Source of the DNA: Lachnoclostridium sp. UBA1308
GTDB lineage: Bacteria > Bacillota > Clostridia > Lachnospirales > Lachnospiraceae
Assembly (NCBI GenBank): GCA_002307215.1
Contig: DBTU01000031.1
Span: 154,232-218,231, forward strand
Length of the DNA: 64,000 nucleotides
Direction: 5' to 3'
The position numbers and the translations under genes are program-made. Below, piece by piece: positions 40,909 to 49,176 of this stretch (positions are counted from its first letter, which is position 1; each line of letters starts with the position of its first letter). Under the pieces are notes generated by a model. The model had not been told where the DNA came from, did no database searches, and worked only from the letters and a program-made list of their open reading frames with translations.

Positions 40909-41503
40909 TTCTTCCAGAATACATAACGAACATACTTCGAAGGAGGTTATTGTTCTTTCTAATTCCGTATATCATTCTTACCGTGGTGAATACTTTCTCG
41001 GACAGACCGATCTCATTAAATTTGGCGGTTTATACTATGCTTGGGGAGGCTTGGTAAATCCGAGGGGCTCAAATGTCGATATGTTTTTAAATGCATATAC
41101 AATTTCTAACTATTCTATAGTTCCTATCACTGCTCAGGGCTGGCTGAGCAGCCGGCTTGTTGGAACACCAAGGGTATCCCACCATTATGCAGCAGGAAAT
41201 CAGGCTATGGAACCGCCCTGCAGACCCAAGGTTTCTATTCAAAGTTCAAGTTACGTAATTGAAACTCCTATTGGCGGAACCTATACCTTTGTCCGTAGAG
41301 TTGAGCCTAATCTGACACTTACGAAACATGATTTTCAGGGAATGTATATCGTACCTCCCGGCAGTTCCTTTCTTCTGTTCTTTCTTCCTCCTTCTTCGGT
41401 TAAGATGGCTTCTTCCGGGAATGAGTTTCCTCCATCGAATGAGATACCTACACAGGAGGTAAATGTCAAGATTGCCTTTGGATGGTGGGAGGAAACGCGC
41501 TGA
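40904..41503 (+). CDS. Uncharacterised protein, DUF6143-like (paralogue 2)
   Basis: About 199 residues from ATG 40904; an in-frame ATG at 40892 sits one base from GAGAAAGG, and the frame also opens further upstream within the repeat. The core Y-R-G-E-Y-F-L-G-Q-T-D, F-G-G-L-Y-Y-A-W-G-G-L-V-N-P-R-G-S-N-V-D-M-F-L and Y-T-I-S-N-Y-S parallels paralogue 1. So do the later N-Q-A-M-E-P-P-C-R-P-K-V and F-G-W-W-E-E. Differences include a longer C-terminal loop (S-S-G-N-E-F-P-P-S-N-E). No membrane segment or signal. Tandem paralogues imply duplication, with the repeat array between them. Function unknown. Confidence 0.75.
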   Translation: MNSSRIHNEHTSKEVIVLSNSVYHSYRGEYFLGQTDLIKFGGLYYAWGGLVNPRGSNVDMFLNAYTISNYSIVPITAQGWLSSRLVGTPRVSHHYAAGNQAMEPPCRPKVSIQSSSYVIETPIGGTYTFVRRVEPNLTLTKHDFQGMYIVPPGSSFLLFFLPPSSVKMASSGNEFPPSNEIPTQEVNVKIAFGWWEETR

Positions 41504-41594
41504 GTGTATGCTGTTCTTGTCGAATTATATGTAACAATTTTTGAGTATCATGCATATTTTATTATATGTATAAATAAATAAAGGAGATATAGAT

Positions 41595-41915
41595 ATGATT
41601 GCATTTGAATTCTTTCGGTATTTTTTAATACTCATAGTTCCGGGTCTGATCGGCGCATTGGCCTATAGCATTACTTATCGGTTAAGAACGGAGATTAATA
41701 TTTATGTAGCTTTAATCTTAGATTTTTTAACATTTTTAATCATGTTGACAGGCTTGTATTTCTGTAAAGATGTATTTACGGTATCAGATCTTCTGATTGA
41801 ATTTACTTGTCTACACTTTACGATAATTTATGGTCTTATCAGTATGTGGGTTGCTATCATCTTAGGTGTTATATTCGGTTTTATACGAAGGCTGTTTTTC
41901 TGGATCAGAAGATAG
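41595..41915 (+). CDS. Small membrane protein, function unknown
   Basis: A 106-residue protein with three hydrophobic segments (about 5-22, 36-55 and 72-96) and a basic C-terminus (F-I-R-R-L-F-F-W-I-R-R). AAGGAG precedes the ATG at a good distance. I do not recognise the family. It is the last plus-strand gene before a shared terminator and may be co-transcribed with the paralogue 92 bases upstream. Confidence 0.7.
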   Translation: MIAFEFFRYFLILIVPGLIGALAYSITYRLRTEINIYVALILDFLTFLIMLTGLYFCKDVFTVSDLLIEFTCLHFTIIYGLISMWVAIILGVIFGFIRRLFFWIRR

Positions 41916-41933
41916 TATGGGATTAAAAAAAGC

Positions 41934-41963
41934 GAAGGGTGCCCAATGTTTTGGGCACCCTTC
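41934..41963. terminator. Bidirectional intrinsic terminator
   Basis: A perfect 13-bp stem (GAAGGGTGCCCAA at 41934-41946 and its complement at 41951-41963) with a four-base loop. Seven U residues follow on the minus strand and a shorter U-rich stretch on the plus strand. It serves the convergent ends of the small membrane protein and the FlaA1-type dehydratase, whose stop codon overlaps the stem. Confidence 0.92.
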
Positions 41964-43872
41964 ATTTTGTTATGTTATTCTCATGTGATGATTGGTGTAT
42001 CGGCGTATTTACTTCCTCTGGATCTATATACGTTGAAACAGCTTTTTTCAACATTTGTTTCATCTTTTTCGGAGAATGGGAATTAAGAGCACTCGTAAGA
42101 GATTTAATTTTAAAATTAATTTCCAATCTGGAAATATGTTTCTGTCGCTCAATGAATATCTTCTGGTTTGTGGTAGCGACAAGTTCTTCACTTTTCATTA
42201 GTAATTCTTCATATAGCTTTTCCCCGGGGCGCAGACCTACTTCAATAATCGGTATATCCTTATAGGGAACATATCCGGATAATCGGATCATGTTTTCCGC
42301 AAGATCTAATATCTTAACCGGTTCACCCATATCAAGAACATAGATTTCGGAACTGCTTGCCATTGCGCCTGCTTGAAGTACCAGTTGTACTGCCTCGGAA
42401 ATGGTCATAAAATAACGTACAATACGCTTATCAGTAATGGTTACAGGTCCTCCCATGGCAATCTGCTTCTTGAATAACGGAATGACAGAACCGTTGGAAC
42501 CTAAAACATTTCCAAAACGTACAGCGGCAAATTCGGTCGAACACTTTTGTCTGCTTTGCAAAATCATCTCACAGAAACGTTTACTTGCGCCCATGATACT
42601 GGTTGGATTAACCGCTTTATCTGTAGAAATCAGGATAAACTTTTCAACCTTATATTTTTCTGAGGCAAGAACCATATAATATGTTCCAAGGATATTATTT
42701 TTGATGGCTTCCTCCGGGCAATCCTCCATTAACGGTACATGCTTATGTGCAGCTGCATGGAACACGATATTTGGTCTGTATTGTTCTATTAAATGATATA
42801 TCTTATCCTTATCACTGACGGAGGCTATTTCAACCTTCAGATTTAATTTATCTTGATAAAGCTGTTTTAATTCTTGTTGGATATCATAGGCATTATTTTC
42901 ATAGATATCAACGATTAATAATTTTTTGGGATTTGCTTTCGCAATCTGTCGGCAAAGCTCAGAACCTATGGAGCCACCACCACCGGTCACCATCACCGTC
43001 TTATGCCTAATAAAGCTTTCCACTTCCTTATTATCCAGTACAATCGGATCTCTTCCGAGCAGTTCTTCAATATTAATATCTCTGATATTCTTCCAAAGAT
43101 CATTATCACCGGCATTTTGCAGGTAATCCAGAGTACTCGGTAAAATCTGAACCCTACATTTTCGTTTCAAACAGGTATCCAGAATTTCTTTCTGGATACT
43201 GACCGGAATTTTAGGTATGGTGATAATAATCTCATGGACAGGACAATCCGATAGTATCTTATCAAGCTTTGAGATCGGTCCTTTTACGGGTATATTACGA
43301 ATTCGTTTACCAATTTTATCAACACTGTCATCAATAAAGAATAGGATGTTATACTTACTATCCGGATTACCGGATAAAACTTCATAAAGCTTTACTCCCG
43401 CCTCACCTGCACCAATAATTGCAAGTGTAATTATATCTTTTCTGCTTTTCATTCTTTTCTTATATTTATGACTAAATACACTCTGATAATGTCGATAACA
43501 TAGTCGTAGTATTATCATTCCCAATTGGTAAATTGAGCAGGCGGTCAGTGAAAATAATATCATAAGCTGCCGTTCGAATAATAGATGATCCAGTATGATA
43601 AAAACAATATATCCGATAAAACCGCTGAACAACATTAATAAGAATTCTATGCTTTCAGCATATCTCCATAATCTGTTATAGTTTCTGCATAGATACTGGG
43701 GTATCGTTTCGCAAATAATAAGTAATAGTAAATGTGGTATTAAGAATATAAAATGACTACTTCCTGCTCCGCTGTTTTGAGGAAACACATAAAACAACAC
43801 TGTGCATGCCATAATTAAAATAAATATATCGATGAGAAGAATGATCATATTCCTGTGTTTATTTAAATGCAA
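41962..43872 (-). CDS. Membrane-bound nucleoside-diphosphate-sugar 4,6-dehydratase (FlaA1/CapD/PglF-type)
   Basis: A 636-residue protein with four N-terminal membrane helices (about 8-115), a first Rossmann-like CoA-binding domain (about 148-270) and a C-terminal short-chain dehydrogenase domain. The latter has M-V-T-G-G-G-G-S-I-G-S-E-L (about 295) and L-I-S-T-D-K-A-V-N-P-T-S-I-M-G-A-S-K. In the catalytic M-x3-K the usual SDR Tyr is Met, as in UDP-GlcNAc 4,6-dehydratases of the PglF/FlaA1 group. Expected product: UDP-4-keto-6-deoxy-GlcNAc, precursor of diamino or 6-deoxy sugars. Last gene of the second polysaccharide locus. Confidence 0.92.
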   Translation of the reverse strand: MHLNKHRNMIILLIDIFILIMACTVLFYVFPQNSGAGSSHFIFLIPHLLLLIICETIPQYLCRNYNRLWRYAESIEFLLMLFSGFIGYIVFIILDHLLFERQLMILFSLTACSIYQLGMIILRLCYRHYQSVFSHKYKKRMKSRKDIITLAIIGAGEAGVKLYEVLSGNPDSKYNILFFIDDSVDKIGKRIRNIPVKGPISKLDKILSDCPVHEIIITIPKIPVSIQKEILDTCLKRKCRVQILPSTLDYLQNAGDNDLWKNIRDINIEELLGRDPIVLDNKEVESFIRHKTVMVTGGGGSIGSELCRQIAKANPKKLLIVDIYENNAYDIQQELKQLYQDKLNLKVEIASVSDKDKIYHLIEQYRPNIVFHAAAHKHVPLMEDCPEEAIKNNILGTYYMVLASEKYKVEKFILISTDKAVNPTSIMGASKRFCEMILQSRQKCSTEFAAVRFGNVLGSNGSVIPLFKKQIAMGGPVTITDKRIVRYFMTISEAVQLVLQAGAMASSSEIYVLDMGEPVKILDLAENMIRLSGYVPYKDIPIIEVGLRPGEKLYEELLMKSEELVATTNQKIFIERQKHISRLEINFKIKSLTSALNSHSPKKMKQMLKKAVSTYIDPEEVNTPIHQSSHENNITK

Positions 43873-44002
43873 GGTCAGCTCTCCTTTTCTGTCGTGTTTT
43901 ATCAGAATAACTCATATTAATATATTCCAAAGGCTCACATTCTGTACCCGTATGCTATGGAGAGATATCGTCGAATAAAGGCAGACTTATTATACAAAAG
44001 AA

Positions 44003-44051
44003 AGAGAGTCTCAGTTCCACAGCCATGTAAGCAATAGAACAAACACTCTCT
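44003..44051 (-). terminator. Candidate terminator after the surface-protein gene
   Basis: Arms AGAGAGT (44003-44009) and ACTCTCT (44045-44051) enclose a second helix (GTTC/GAAC). On the minus strand a U-rich tract (TTTCTTTT) follows. It lies about 75 bases beyond the stop of the 44124 gene. No other feature was seen between 43873 and 44123. Confidence 0.5.
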
Positions 44052-44123
44052 AAAATATGCGATAAAAGATAATGATTTTATTAAAAAAATAAGTACCATA
44101 AAGATATCTTAAGTATCTTGCGC

Positions 44124-44954
44124 CTACTTTTTCTTTCTGAAAATAATAATCAGAACAATAGCGAGAACAAGCACCGCAGCGATGCCGATAACTATTGGTA
44201 AGGTGCTCCCTGATTTATCGTCATCTGACGTATTTGAAGCAGCGGCTGTATCTGTCGCTGTAGCATCCGTAGCTGAGGTATCTGTTGTGGTTGTAACCGC
44301 TGCAACGGTTGGAGTAGCCGGTACCTCGGTTGGAGGAGCATATTTTATGGCTCCCGGTTCACCGGTAATACCTGTTACAGTAAAGGTGAGTTCAACAGAA
44401 GTAACGTCTTTATTAAATTCTACATTGTTATCATTTTTATCCCATTCATTATGATAAGCGACATCAAAGATTCCCTTCTTTAAGCCTGTTCTTACATTTT
44501 CACTCACTGTCTTAACTGAACCGTTTACCTTGAACACATCTGTGATAACCATCAGATCATCCGGTACATTAGAATGTGTTACTTTCGTATCCTTCGGATA
44601 TGCAGCAACATCCTTGATGTAGCACAGCATAAAATTAGCCGTCGGAATCTCAAGATCTGTTAAAGAAAGCGTATATGTACCATCCTCAGTAATAAAAACA
44701 GATTCACTTTTCGGTTCGGACCAATCCTTTGCGGCTTGATCTCCATAGGACCATTCTTCATTGCTTTCCATCAGATATAAGGCAACTTCAACACCATAAG
44801 GTGCAGGCGTTGTTGCAGCCTCAGTAGCAGTGACAGCAGGAGTAGGTGTAGTATCTGTATCAGTTTCCGTTGCAAATGCTGTAAATGATCCGGTAGATAA
44901 TGTAACTGCCAATACCATGAGAGCAGTCAAACATTTACTAAATTTCTTTCCCAT
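44124..44954 (-). CDS. Secreted, C-terminally membrane-anchored surface protein, function unknown
   Basis: A 276-residue protein starting at ATG 44954 (GGAGG eight bases upstream). An N-terminal signal peptide (K-K-F-S-K then A-L-M-V-L-A-V-T-L-S-T-G-S-F-T-A-F-A, cleavage about residue 28) is followed by a Thr/Pro/Ala-rich stretch. A beta-type domain of about 150 residues is next, then a second Thr/Ala-rich stalk. The C-terminal helix is I-V-I-G-I-A-A-V-L-V-L-A-I-V-L-I-I-I-F followed by R-K-K-K. The tail looks like a sortase-substrate anchor, but only S-T-L-P precedes the helix, with no LPxTG. I do not recognise the domain. It lies downstream of capG in the polysaccharide locus and is possibly a scaffold in the envelope. 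Confidence 0.75.
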   Translation of the reverse strand: MGKKFSKCLTALMVLAVTLSTGSFTAFATETDTDTTPTPAVTATEAATTPAPYGVEVALYLMESNEEWSYGDQAAKDWSEPKSESVFITEDGTYTLSLTDLEIPTANFMLCYIKDVAAYPKDTKVTHSNVPDDLMVITDVFKVNGSVKTVSENVRTGLKKGIFDVAYHNEWDKNDNNVEFNKDVTSVELTFTVTGITGEPGAIKYAPPTEVPATPTVAAVTTTTDTSATDATATDTAAASNTSDDDKSGSTLPIVIGIAAVLVLAIVLIIIFRKKK

Positions 44955-45049
44955 ATTATTCTCCTCCAAACAGTAAATTCCATATTAAATGGTTTTTATA
45001 GTATAACTGAAATATGCATTGATAAATACACTATTTTTTTAAGATATAA

Positions 45050-45180
45050 AACAATAGTTATTGTTCATTTGTGACTTTTCAGTCACTGCGGTTCTATCGA
45101 ACCGATGCACACAAAATATGTTGGAAAGCACATTTTTTGCGCCGAGCTTTCCGGAAATCACATGCATTTCTCGGTGTTAT
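45050..45180. repeat. Hairpin-rich intergenic repeat downstream of capG
   Basis: Successive exact palindromes: AACAATA/TATTGTT (45050-45065), GTGACT/AGTCAC (45071-45086), CGGTTC/GAACCG (45089-45104) and GGAAAGC/GCTTTCC (45123-45153). The minus-strand side could help end the capG transcript, but four consecutive hairpins is more than a terminator. Same style as the other islands, though no direct sequence match to them was found by eye. It fills most of the 44955-45190 gap. Confidence 0.7.
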
Positions 45181-45190
45181 GATATTTTCC

Positions 45191-46318
45191 CTAATACTTC
45201 CCCCATACAATGCGGTTTACATAATCCGTATAGGATAAAATAATCCGCAGAACTTTTTCCGAAACATTCGGCATGGAATAATCAGATACTTGTCGGAACA
45301 AATTCTTTGACTGAGTCTCTAGGAGCTTCAGCCCCTGTAAAATTCGCTCCTTTTTAAGGCCTGTCATGATTACGGCTGCCTCTTCCATAGCCTCCATCCG
45401 TTCATGCGACTGCCTTATATTAAGAGCCGGAAAGCCTAGAATTGAGGCTTCCTCATTTATAGTGCCACTATCACTGAGAACGGCCTTTGCCCCCAGTTGA
45501 AGCCTCAGATAATCAAAGAAACCGAAAGGTTTCATGAGACGGATCAACGGGTGAAGCTTAATCTCCTTTTCCTCCAGCATTGCTCTGGTTCTTGGATGAG
45601 TACTCAAGATGACAGGTAGCTTCTTCAGCTGCGCTATCGCATTTAGACTATCTGTGAAATCTGTAAAGTTCTCAATAATATTTATATTTTCTTCTCGATG
45701 AGCAGAAACAATATAGTACTGCTGTTCCACCAGCCCCAGATGATCAAGTACATTTGAACTTGTTATTCCTTCCGTTGCATTATGAAGCACTTCATACATC
45801 GGACTTCCTGTTTTGATAATACGGTCTGCCGGAAGTCCTTCCGCAAGTAAATACTCTCTGGCAATTGAGCTGTATGGGAGATTAATATCTGCAATATGAT
45901 CCACGATTTTTCGATTGGTTTCCTCAGGAACTCTTTGATCAAAGCACCGATTTCCGGCTTCCATATGAAAGATCGGTATATGTCTTTTTTTTGCGGCAAT
46001 GGCACATAGACAGCTGTTTGTATCGCCCAGTATTAAAAATGCATCCGGCTGTTCCTCCTGAAGCACATGGTCGATTAAGGCCAGTATATTTCCGATAGTT
46101 TCGGCAGCTGTCCCTGTTGCAGCCCCTAGATAGTAATCCGGTTTTCGTAAAGCTAAATCCCGAAAGAAAACTTCATTTAATTCAAAATCGTAATTCTGAC
46201 CGGTATGTACCAGAACTTGATGGATAACATTTGATTGCTCCAATCGATTAATAACCGCTGACAATCGAATAATCTCAGGGCGTGTTCCAATGACAGTCAT
46301 AACTTTTAATCTGTTCAT
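45191..46318 (-). CDS. capG: CapG-type UDP-N-acetylglucosamine/UDP-FucNAc-pathway 2-epimerase
   Basis: A 375-residue UDP-GlcNAc 2-epimerase family enzyme: V-I-G-T-R-P-E-I-I-R-L (about 10), H-T-G-Q-N-Y (about 40), H-M-E-A-G-N-R-C-F (about 115), V-S-A-H-R-E-E-N-I (about 208) and S-D-S-G-T-I-N-E-E-A (about 288). Its close resemblance to CapG/WbjD/FnlC, with R-C-F-D-Q-R-V-P-E-E-T-N-R, together with capF immediately upstream, indicates the last step to UDP-N-acetyl-L-fucosamine rather than ManNAc formation. The generic WecB/MnaA role is the alternative. GGAGG precedes the ATG. Confidence 0.9.
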   Translation of the reverse strand: MNRLKVMTVIGTRPEIIRLSAVINRLEQSNVIHQVLVHTGQNYDFELNEVFFRDLALRKPDYYLGAATGTAAETIGNILALIDHVLQEEQPDAFLILGDTNSCLCAIAAKKRHIPIFHMEAGNRCFDQRVPEETNRKIVDHIADINLPYSSIAREYLLAEGLPADRIIKTGSPMYEVLHNATEGITSSNVLDHLGLVEQQYYIVSAHREENINIIENFTDFTDSLNAIAQLKKLPVILSTHPRTRAMLEEKEIKLHPLIRLMKPFGFFDYLRLQLGAKAVLSDSGTINEEASILGFPALNIRQSHERMEAMEEAAVIMTGLKKERILQGLKLLETQSKNLFRQVSDYSMPNVSEKVLRIILSYTDYVNRIVWGKY

Positions 46319-47428
46319 TTACACCTCCATATAGAAAGTATCCGGGTTGTTAGGATCAAAAGCTTCATTTGCCCAAATGATAACAACCATGTCCGTATCA
46401 CCAAGATTCTTGATACTATGGACATAGCCGGAAGGAATCTCCACCAATGTAAGCTTTGAAGAACTGACTGAAAATTCAATTACTTGCTCTACATTTATTT
46501 TACGTAACCTGATGAGTGCAGCACCGCTCACAACTAAAAACTTCTCATGCTTCGTATTATGCCAGTGATTTCCTTTTATAATACCGTGCTTAAGAATATT
46601 TACCGATAATTGTCCCAGCTGCGGTTGCTTCATAAATTCTGTAAAAGAACCTCTATTATCAGAATTCATCTTCAGTTCATAGCACAGTTGTTGCTCCGGT
46701 AAATAGGTTAAATAGGTACTGTAAAGTTTTTTAATAAAATTGTTTGACAGATTTGGAAGGGTGTAAATCTTTCGGTCGTCCCTGAAGGAATGGATTAATG
46801 AGGCAATTTGTTCCAATGTAACCGAATAGACAACAGGGACCTCACAGAAGCTACCAACTTTATTCTCTTCTCCTCGAAGTGCACGAAGTAGTTCTTTGGT
46901 CAGATCATTAATATATACTAGGTTAATCAGACGCTCAGGCTCACGAATAATAATCGGAAGTTCATTGGCAATATTATAGCAGAAGGTGGCCACAACACTG
47001 TTATAATTCGGCCGGCACCATTTTCCGAATACATTAGAGAATCTATAAATCAATACCTTAGCGTTTGTTTTCTTTGAGTAGAAAAGTAAAGCATCCTCTC
47101 CTGCTTTTTTGCTCCTGCCATAAGGATTATCCTGTGCTGCCTGAGTTGAGGAGGAGTATAGGATTGGACAGGGATTGTCATATTTTATCAAAATATCAAT
47201 CAGTGATACGATAAAGTCAGCATTTCCTTCCATGAACTGTGTTTCTTGATCGGGCCGATTAACACCGGCTAAATGAAATATAAATCCCACTTCCCTGCAA
47301 TATTTCTCAAGCATCAAATAATCGCTATCCGTATCGAATTCAACGATATCTGTATAGCCATTATTTTTGAGTTCCAAGATGAGATTTTTGCCTATAAAGC
47401 CACTCGCTCCTGTAACTAATATCTTCAT
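46319..47428 (-). CDS. capF: CapF-type bifunctional reductase (SDR domain plus cupin)
   Basis: A 369-residue enzyme: an N-terminal SDR domain (V-T-G-A-S-G-F-I-G-K-N-L at 5-16; F-H-L-A-G-V-N-R-P about 50; Y-G-R-S-K-K-A-G-E about 105) fused to a C-terminal cupin. The cupin includes H-G-I-I-K-G-N-H-W-H-N-T-K-H-E-K-F (about 273-290, metal-binding His) and ends with I-I-W-A-N-E-A-F-D-P. This two-domain layout is specific to CapF/WbjC/FnlB, which reduces the CapE product towards UDP-N-acetyl-6-deoxy-talosamine in the UDP-FucNAc pathway. The stop abuts capG; the start overlaps the acetyltransferase stop. Confidence 0.93.
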   Translation of the reverse strand: MKILVTGASGFIGKNLILELKNNGYTDIVEFDTDSDYLMLEKYCREVGFIFHLAGVNRPDQETQFMEGNADFIVSLIDILIKYDNPCPILYSSSTQAAQDNPYGRSKKAGEDALLFYSKKTNAKVLIYRFSNVFGKWCRPNYNSVVATFCYNIANELPIIIREPERLINLVYINDLTKELLRALRGEENKVGSFCEVPVVYSVTLEQIASLIHSFRDDRKIYTLPNLSNNFIKKLYSTYLTYLPEQQLCYELKMNSDNRGSFTEFMKQPQLGQLSVNILKHGIIKGNHWHNTKHEKFLVVSGAALIRLRKINVEQVIEFSVSSSKLTLVEIPSGYVHSIKNLGDTDMVVIIWANEAFDPNNPDTFYMEV

Positions 47429-47988
47429 TATCCCTTCCAGCCTCTCCTGCAGATAGAAACTTCAAATTGACTTTTCAAAAATGACATTAAGTAGGAATTC
47501 CAAAATCGTCCCTCATAGTAATATTGCTCCCGAAGAATTCCGTCAATCAAAAAACCAAGATCTTTGTATAATCTCTTTTTTTTATGATCAAATTCATATA
47601 TTTCAGTCCATATTTTATTTAAACCGAGTTCATTAAATGCATAATCAAATAAAAGCTTGCAGCTTTCCAGGGCATAGCCTTCCTCATCAATGTAGCACTC
47701 TTGATATCCAATGTATAAGGATAAATCCGTATGTCGATGAATCCAGTTGATATAACATAGTCCACAGCATCCAAGCAGTAAATCATCTTCCACCCGTTTG
47801 ATGGAAAACATGAGGGTTGATGGATCTTGTAATACCTTCTTTTGATACCAATCTTCCTGCTGATCGAAATTTAGATCCCGGTATTCCCGAAAATACTTCT
47901 TGAAATACGCGAGATTTCTCCATTGCTGAAGCAACTTTAAATCTTCTCTTTCAATAGCTGCCAGATAAACCTTCTCTCCCTTTTTCAT
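47428..47988 (-). CDS. GNAT-family N-acetyltransferase
   Basis: A 186-residue acetyltransferase of the RimJ/RimL-like GNAT type: V-Y-L-A-A-I-E-R-E-D-L at the N-terminus, L-L-L-G-C-C-G-L-C-Y-I-N-W, acetyl-CoA loop region Y-I-D-E-E-G-Y-A-L-E-S, and L-N-K-I-W-T-E-I-Y-E-F-D. Placed between a NeuB-type synthase and CapF, it most likely N-acetylates an amino-sugar nucleotide or nonulosonate precursor (compare SpsD/PseH). The substrate is inferred. GGAGG precedes the ATG. Confidence 0.88.
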   Translation of the reverse strand: MKKGEKVYLAAIEREDLKLLQQWRNLAYFKKYFREYRDLNFDQQEDWYQKKVLQDPSTLMFSIKRVEDDLLLGCCGLCYINWIHRHTDLSLYIGYQECYIDEEGYALESCKLLFDYAFNELGLNKIWTEIYEFDHKKKRLYKDLGFLIDGILREQYYYEGRFWNSYLMSFLKSQFEVSICRRGWKG

Positions 47989-48010
47989 TCAGTCCTCCTT
48001 AGCTTTGAGA

Positions 48011-49072
48011 TTATTCAATATCCTCCCATTTAACATAGGTATCTCTAAATACCTTTTTATGAAGGGATCTACCAATGATTTTATCAAGCTCATAAGGAGG
48101 AATTCCATCCGGCCTTATTGGCCGAAGCGGAATCAAGTTATCTCTTTCAATTACGCTTCCAACCTTCAAATCAACGGTATAGTATAGGGAACGCCTCTGA
48201 ATAATTGCAGACTCATATTCATTCTCTTCAAGTCTCTTTATGCCGTCTCCAAGGGAATACCAAAGCTTCATCGAATGCTCCACCATTTCCTTCCAGGCAG
48301 AGGGATTTAAAGAAAAATTATGATCAGGCCCACTCCTTCCATTATCGTCGGTAAAGTGCTTTTCAATCACCCGAGCACCCAGTGTAATTGCTCCAAGTAC
48401 TGTCGTATGCCCCGGTGTATGATCGGATAAACCGGTAATAATGCTCGGATAAAGGGAGGCATAGGTATTTAAGACCTTTAGATTAGTGCATTTATAATTA
48501 TCTTCCCTGCCGGTGTAATTGGTATTGCACTGAAGTAGAATCAGGTTTTTATTTATGCGTAGAATAGCGTTAACAGCCCGTGTAACATCTTCTAAGGAAG
48601 AGGCACCGGTTGCCAGTAAAACCGGCTTGTTCTTACCTGCGATGTATTCCAGAAGTTCAATCCAGGTTATGTCACCGGAACCTATTTTATATGCATTTAC
48701 ATAAGGCTCAACCAAATCTGCGGCTTTAAAATCATATGGGCTGGTCATGTATTCAATCTGAACTTCATCACATTTTGCCTTCAACCGAGGGGTCCAATCA
48801 TCACGAAGGCTACAATCCTCGTACACCTCATAGACTGATTTTTTCCACTCAGACTGGTGAGAAAGTCTTGTTCCAAGAGAGGTGAATCCATTACGACTGA
48901 CAATAGTGTCAGCTTTAAAATTCTGGAACTTAGCAGCATCAGCTCCGCATTCTTTGGCAAGCTCAATCAGATGGAAGGCTCTGCCTAAATCCCCATCATG
49001 GTTGGAGGCAATATCAGCTATAAAATAAGGCGGTTCACTCTCACCGATGATCCGTTTTCCGATCGTTAACAC
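48011..49072 (-). CDS. N-acetylneuraminate/pseudaminate synthase family (NeuB/SpsE-like)
   Basis: A 353-residue enzyme that condenses phosphoenolpyruvate with an acylated amino sugar to give a nine-carbon acid. Seen: Y-F-I-A-D-I-A-S-N-H-D-G-D (about 16-28), A-A-K-F-Q-N-F-K (about 46), Y-K-I-G-S-G-D (about 130), L-L-Q-C-N-T-N-Y (about 180), G-L-S-D-H-T-P-G (about 217), V-I-E-K-H-F-T (about 235), and a C-terminal SAF domain with R-R-S-L-Y-Y. Starts at GTG 49072, seven bases after AAGGAGG. Spore-coat SpsE is the closest style; whether the product is neuraminic, legionaminic, pseudaminic or another acid is open. Confidence 0.9.
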   Translation of the reverse strand: MLTIGKRIIGESEPPYFIADIASNHDGDLGRAFHLIELAKECGADAAKFQNFKADTIVSRNGFTSLGTRLSHQSEWKKSVYEVYEDCSLRDDWTPRLKAKCDEVQIEYMTSPYDFKAADLVEPYVNAYKIGSGDITWIELLEYIAGKNKPVLLATGASSLEDVTRAVNAILRINKNLILLQCNTNYTGREDNYKCTNLKVLNTYASLYPSIITGLSDHTPGHTTVLGAITLGARVIEKHFTDDNGRSGPDHNFSLNPSAWKEMVEHSMKLWYSLGDGIKRLEENEYESAIIQRRSLYYTVDLKVGSVIERDNLIPLRPIRPDGIPPYELDKIIGRSLHKKVFRDTYVKWEDIE

Positions 49073-49082
49073 AAAATGCCCT

Positions 49083-49176
49083 CCTTTTTGCTTGCTCTAT
49101 GCCCTTAAATACACTTGTTTACTTGCTTTCTGCCCTTTAAAGAGCACTCACTTTTGCTTATGCTCCACCCTTAAGG
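49083..49176. repeat. Degenerate tandem repeat overlapping the RmlD-like stop codon
   Basis: Three imperfect units of about 31-33 bases, each containing a TTAAGGG/TTTAAAGGG core and GCA-rich AAGCAA tracts when read on the minus strand. The first unit includes the last five codons and stop of the RmlD-like gene (49158), and the last supplies the AAGGAGG ribosome site of the NeuB-type gene. Confidence 0.6.
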
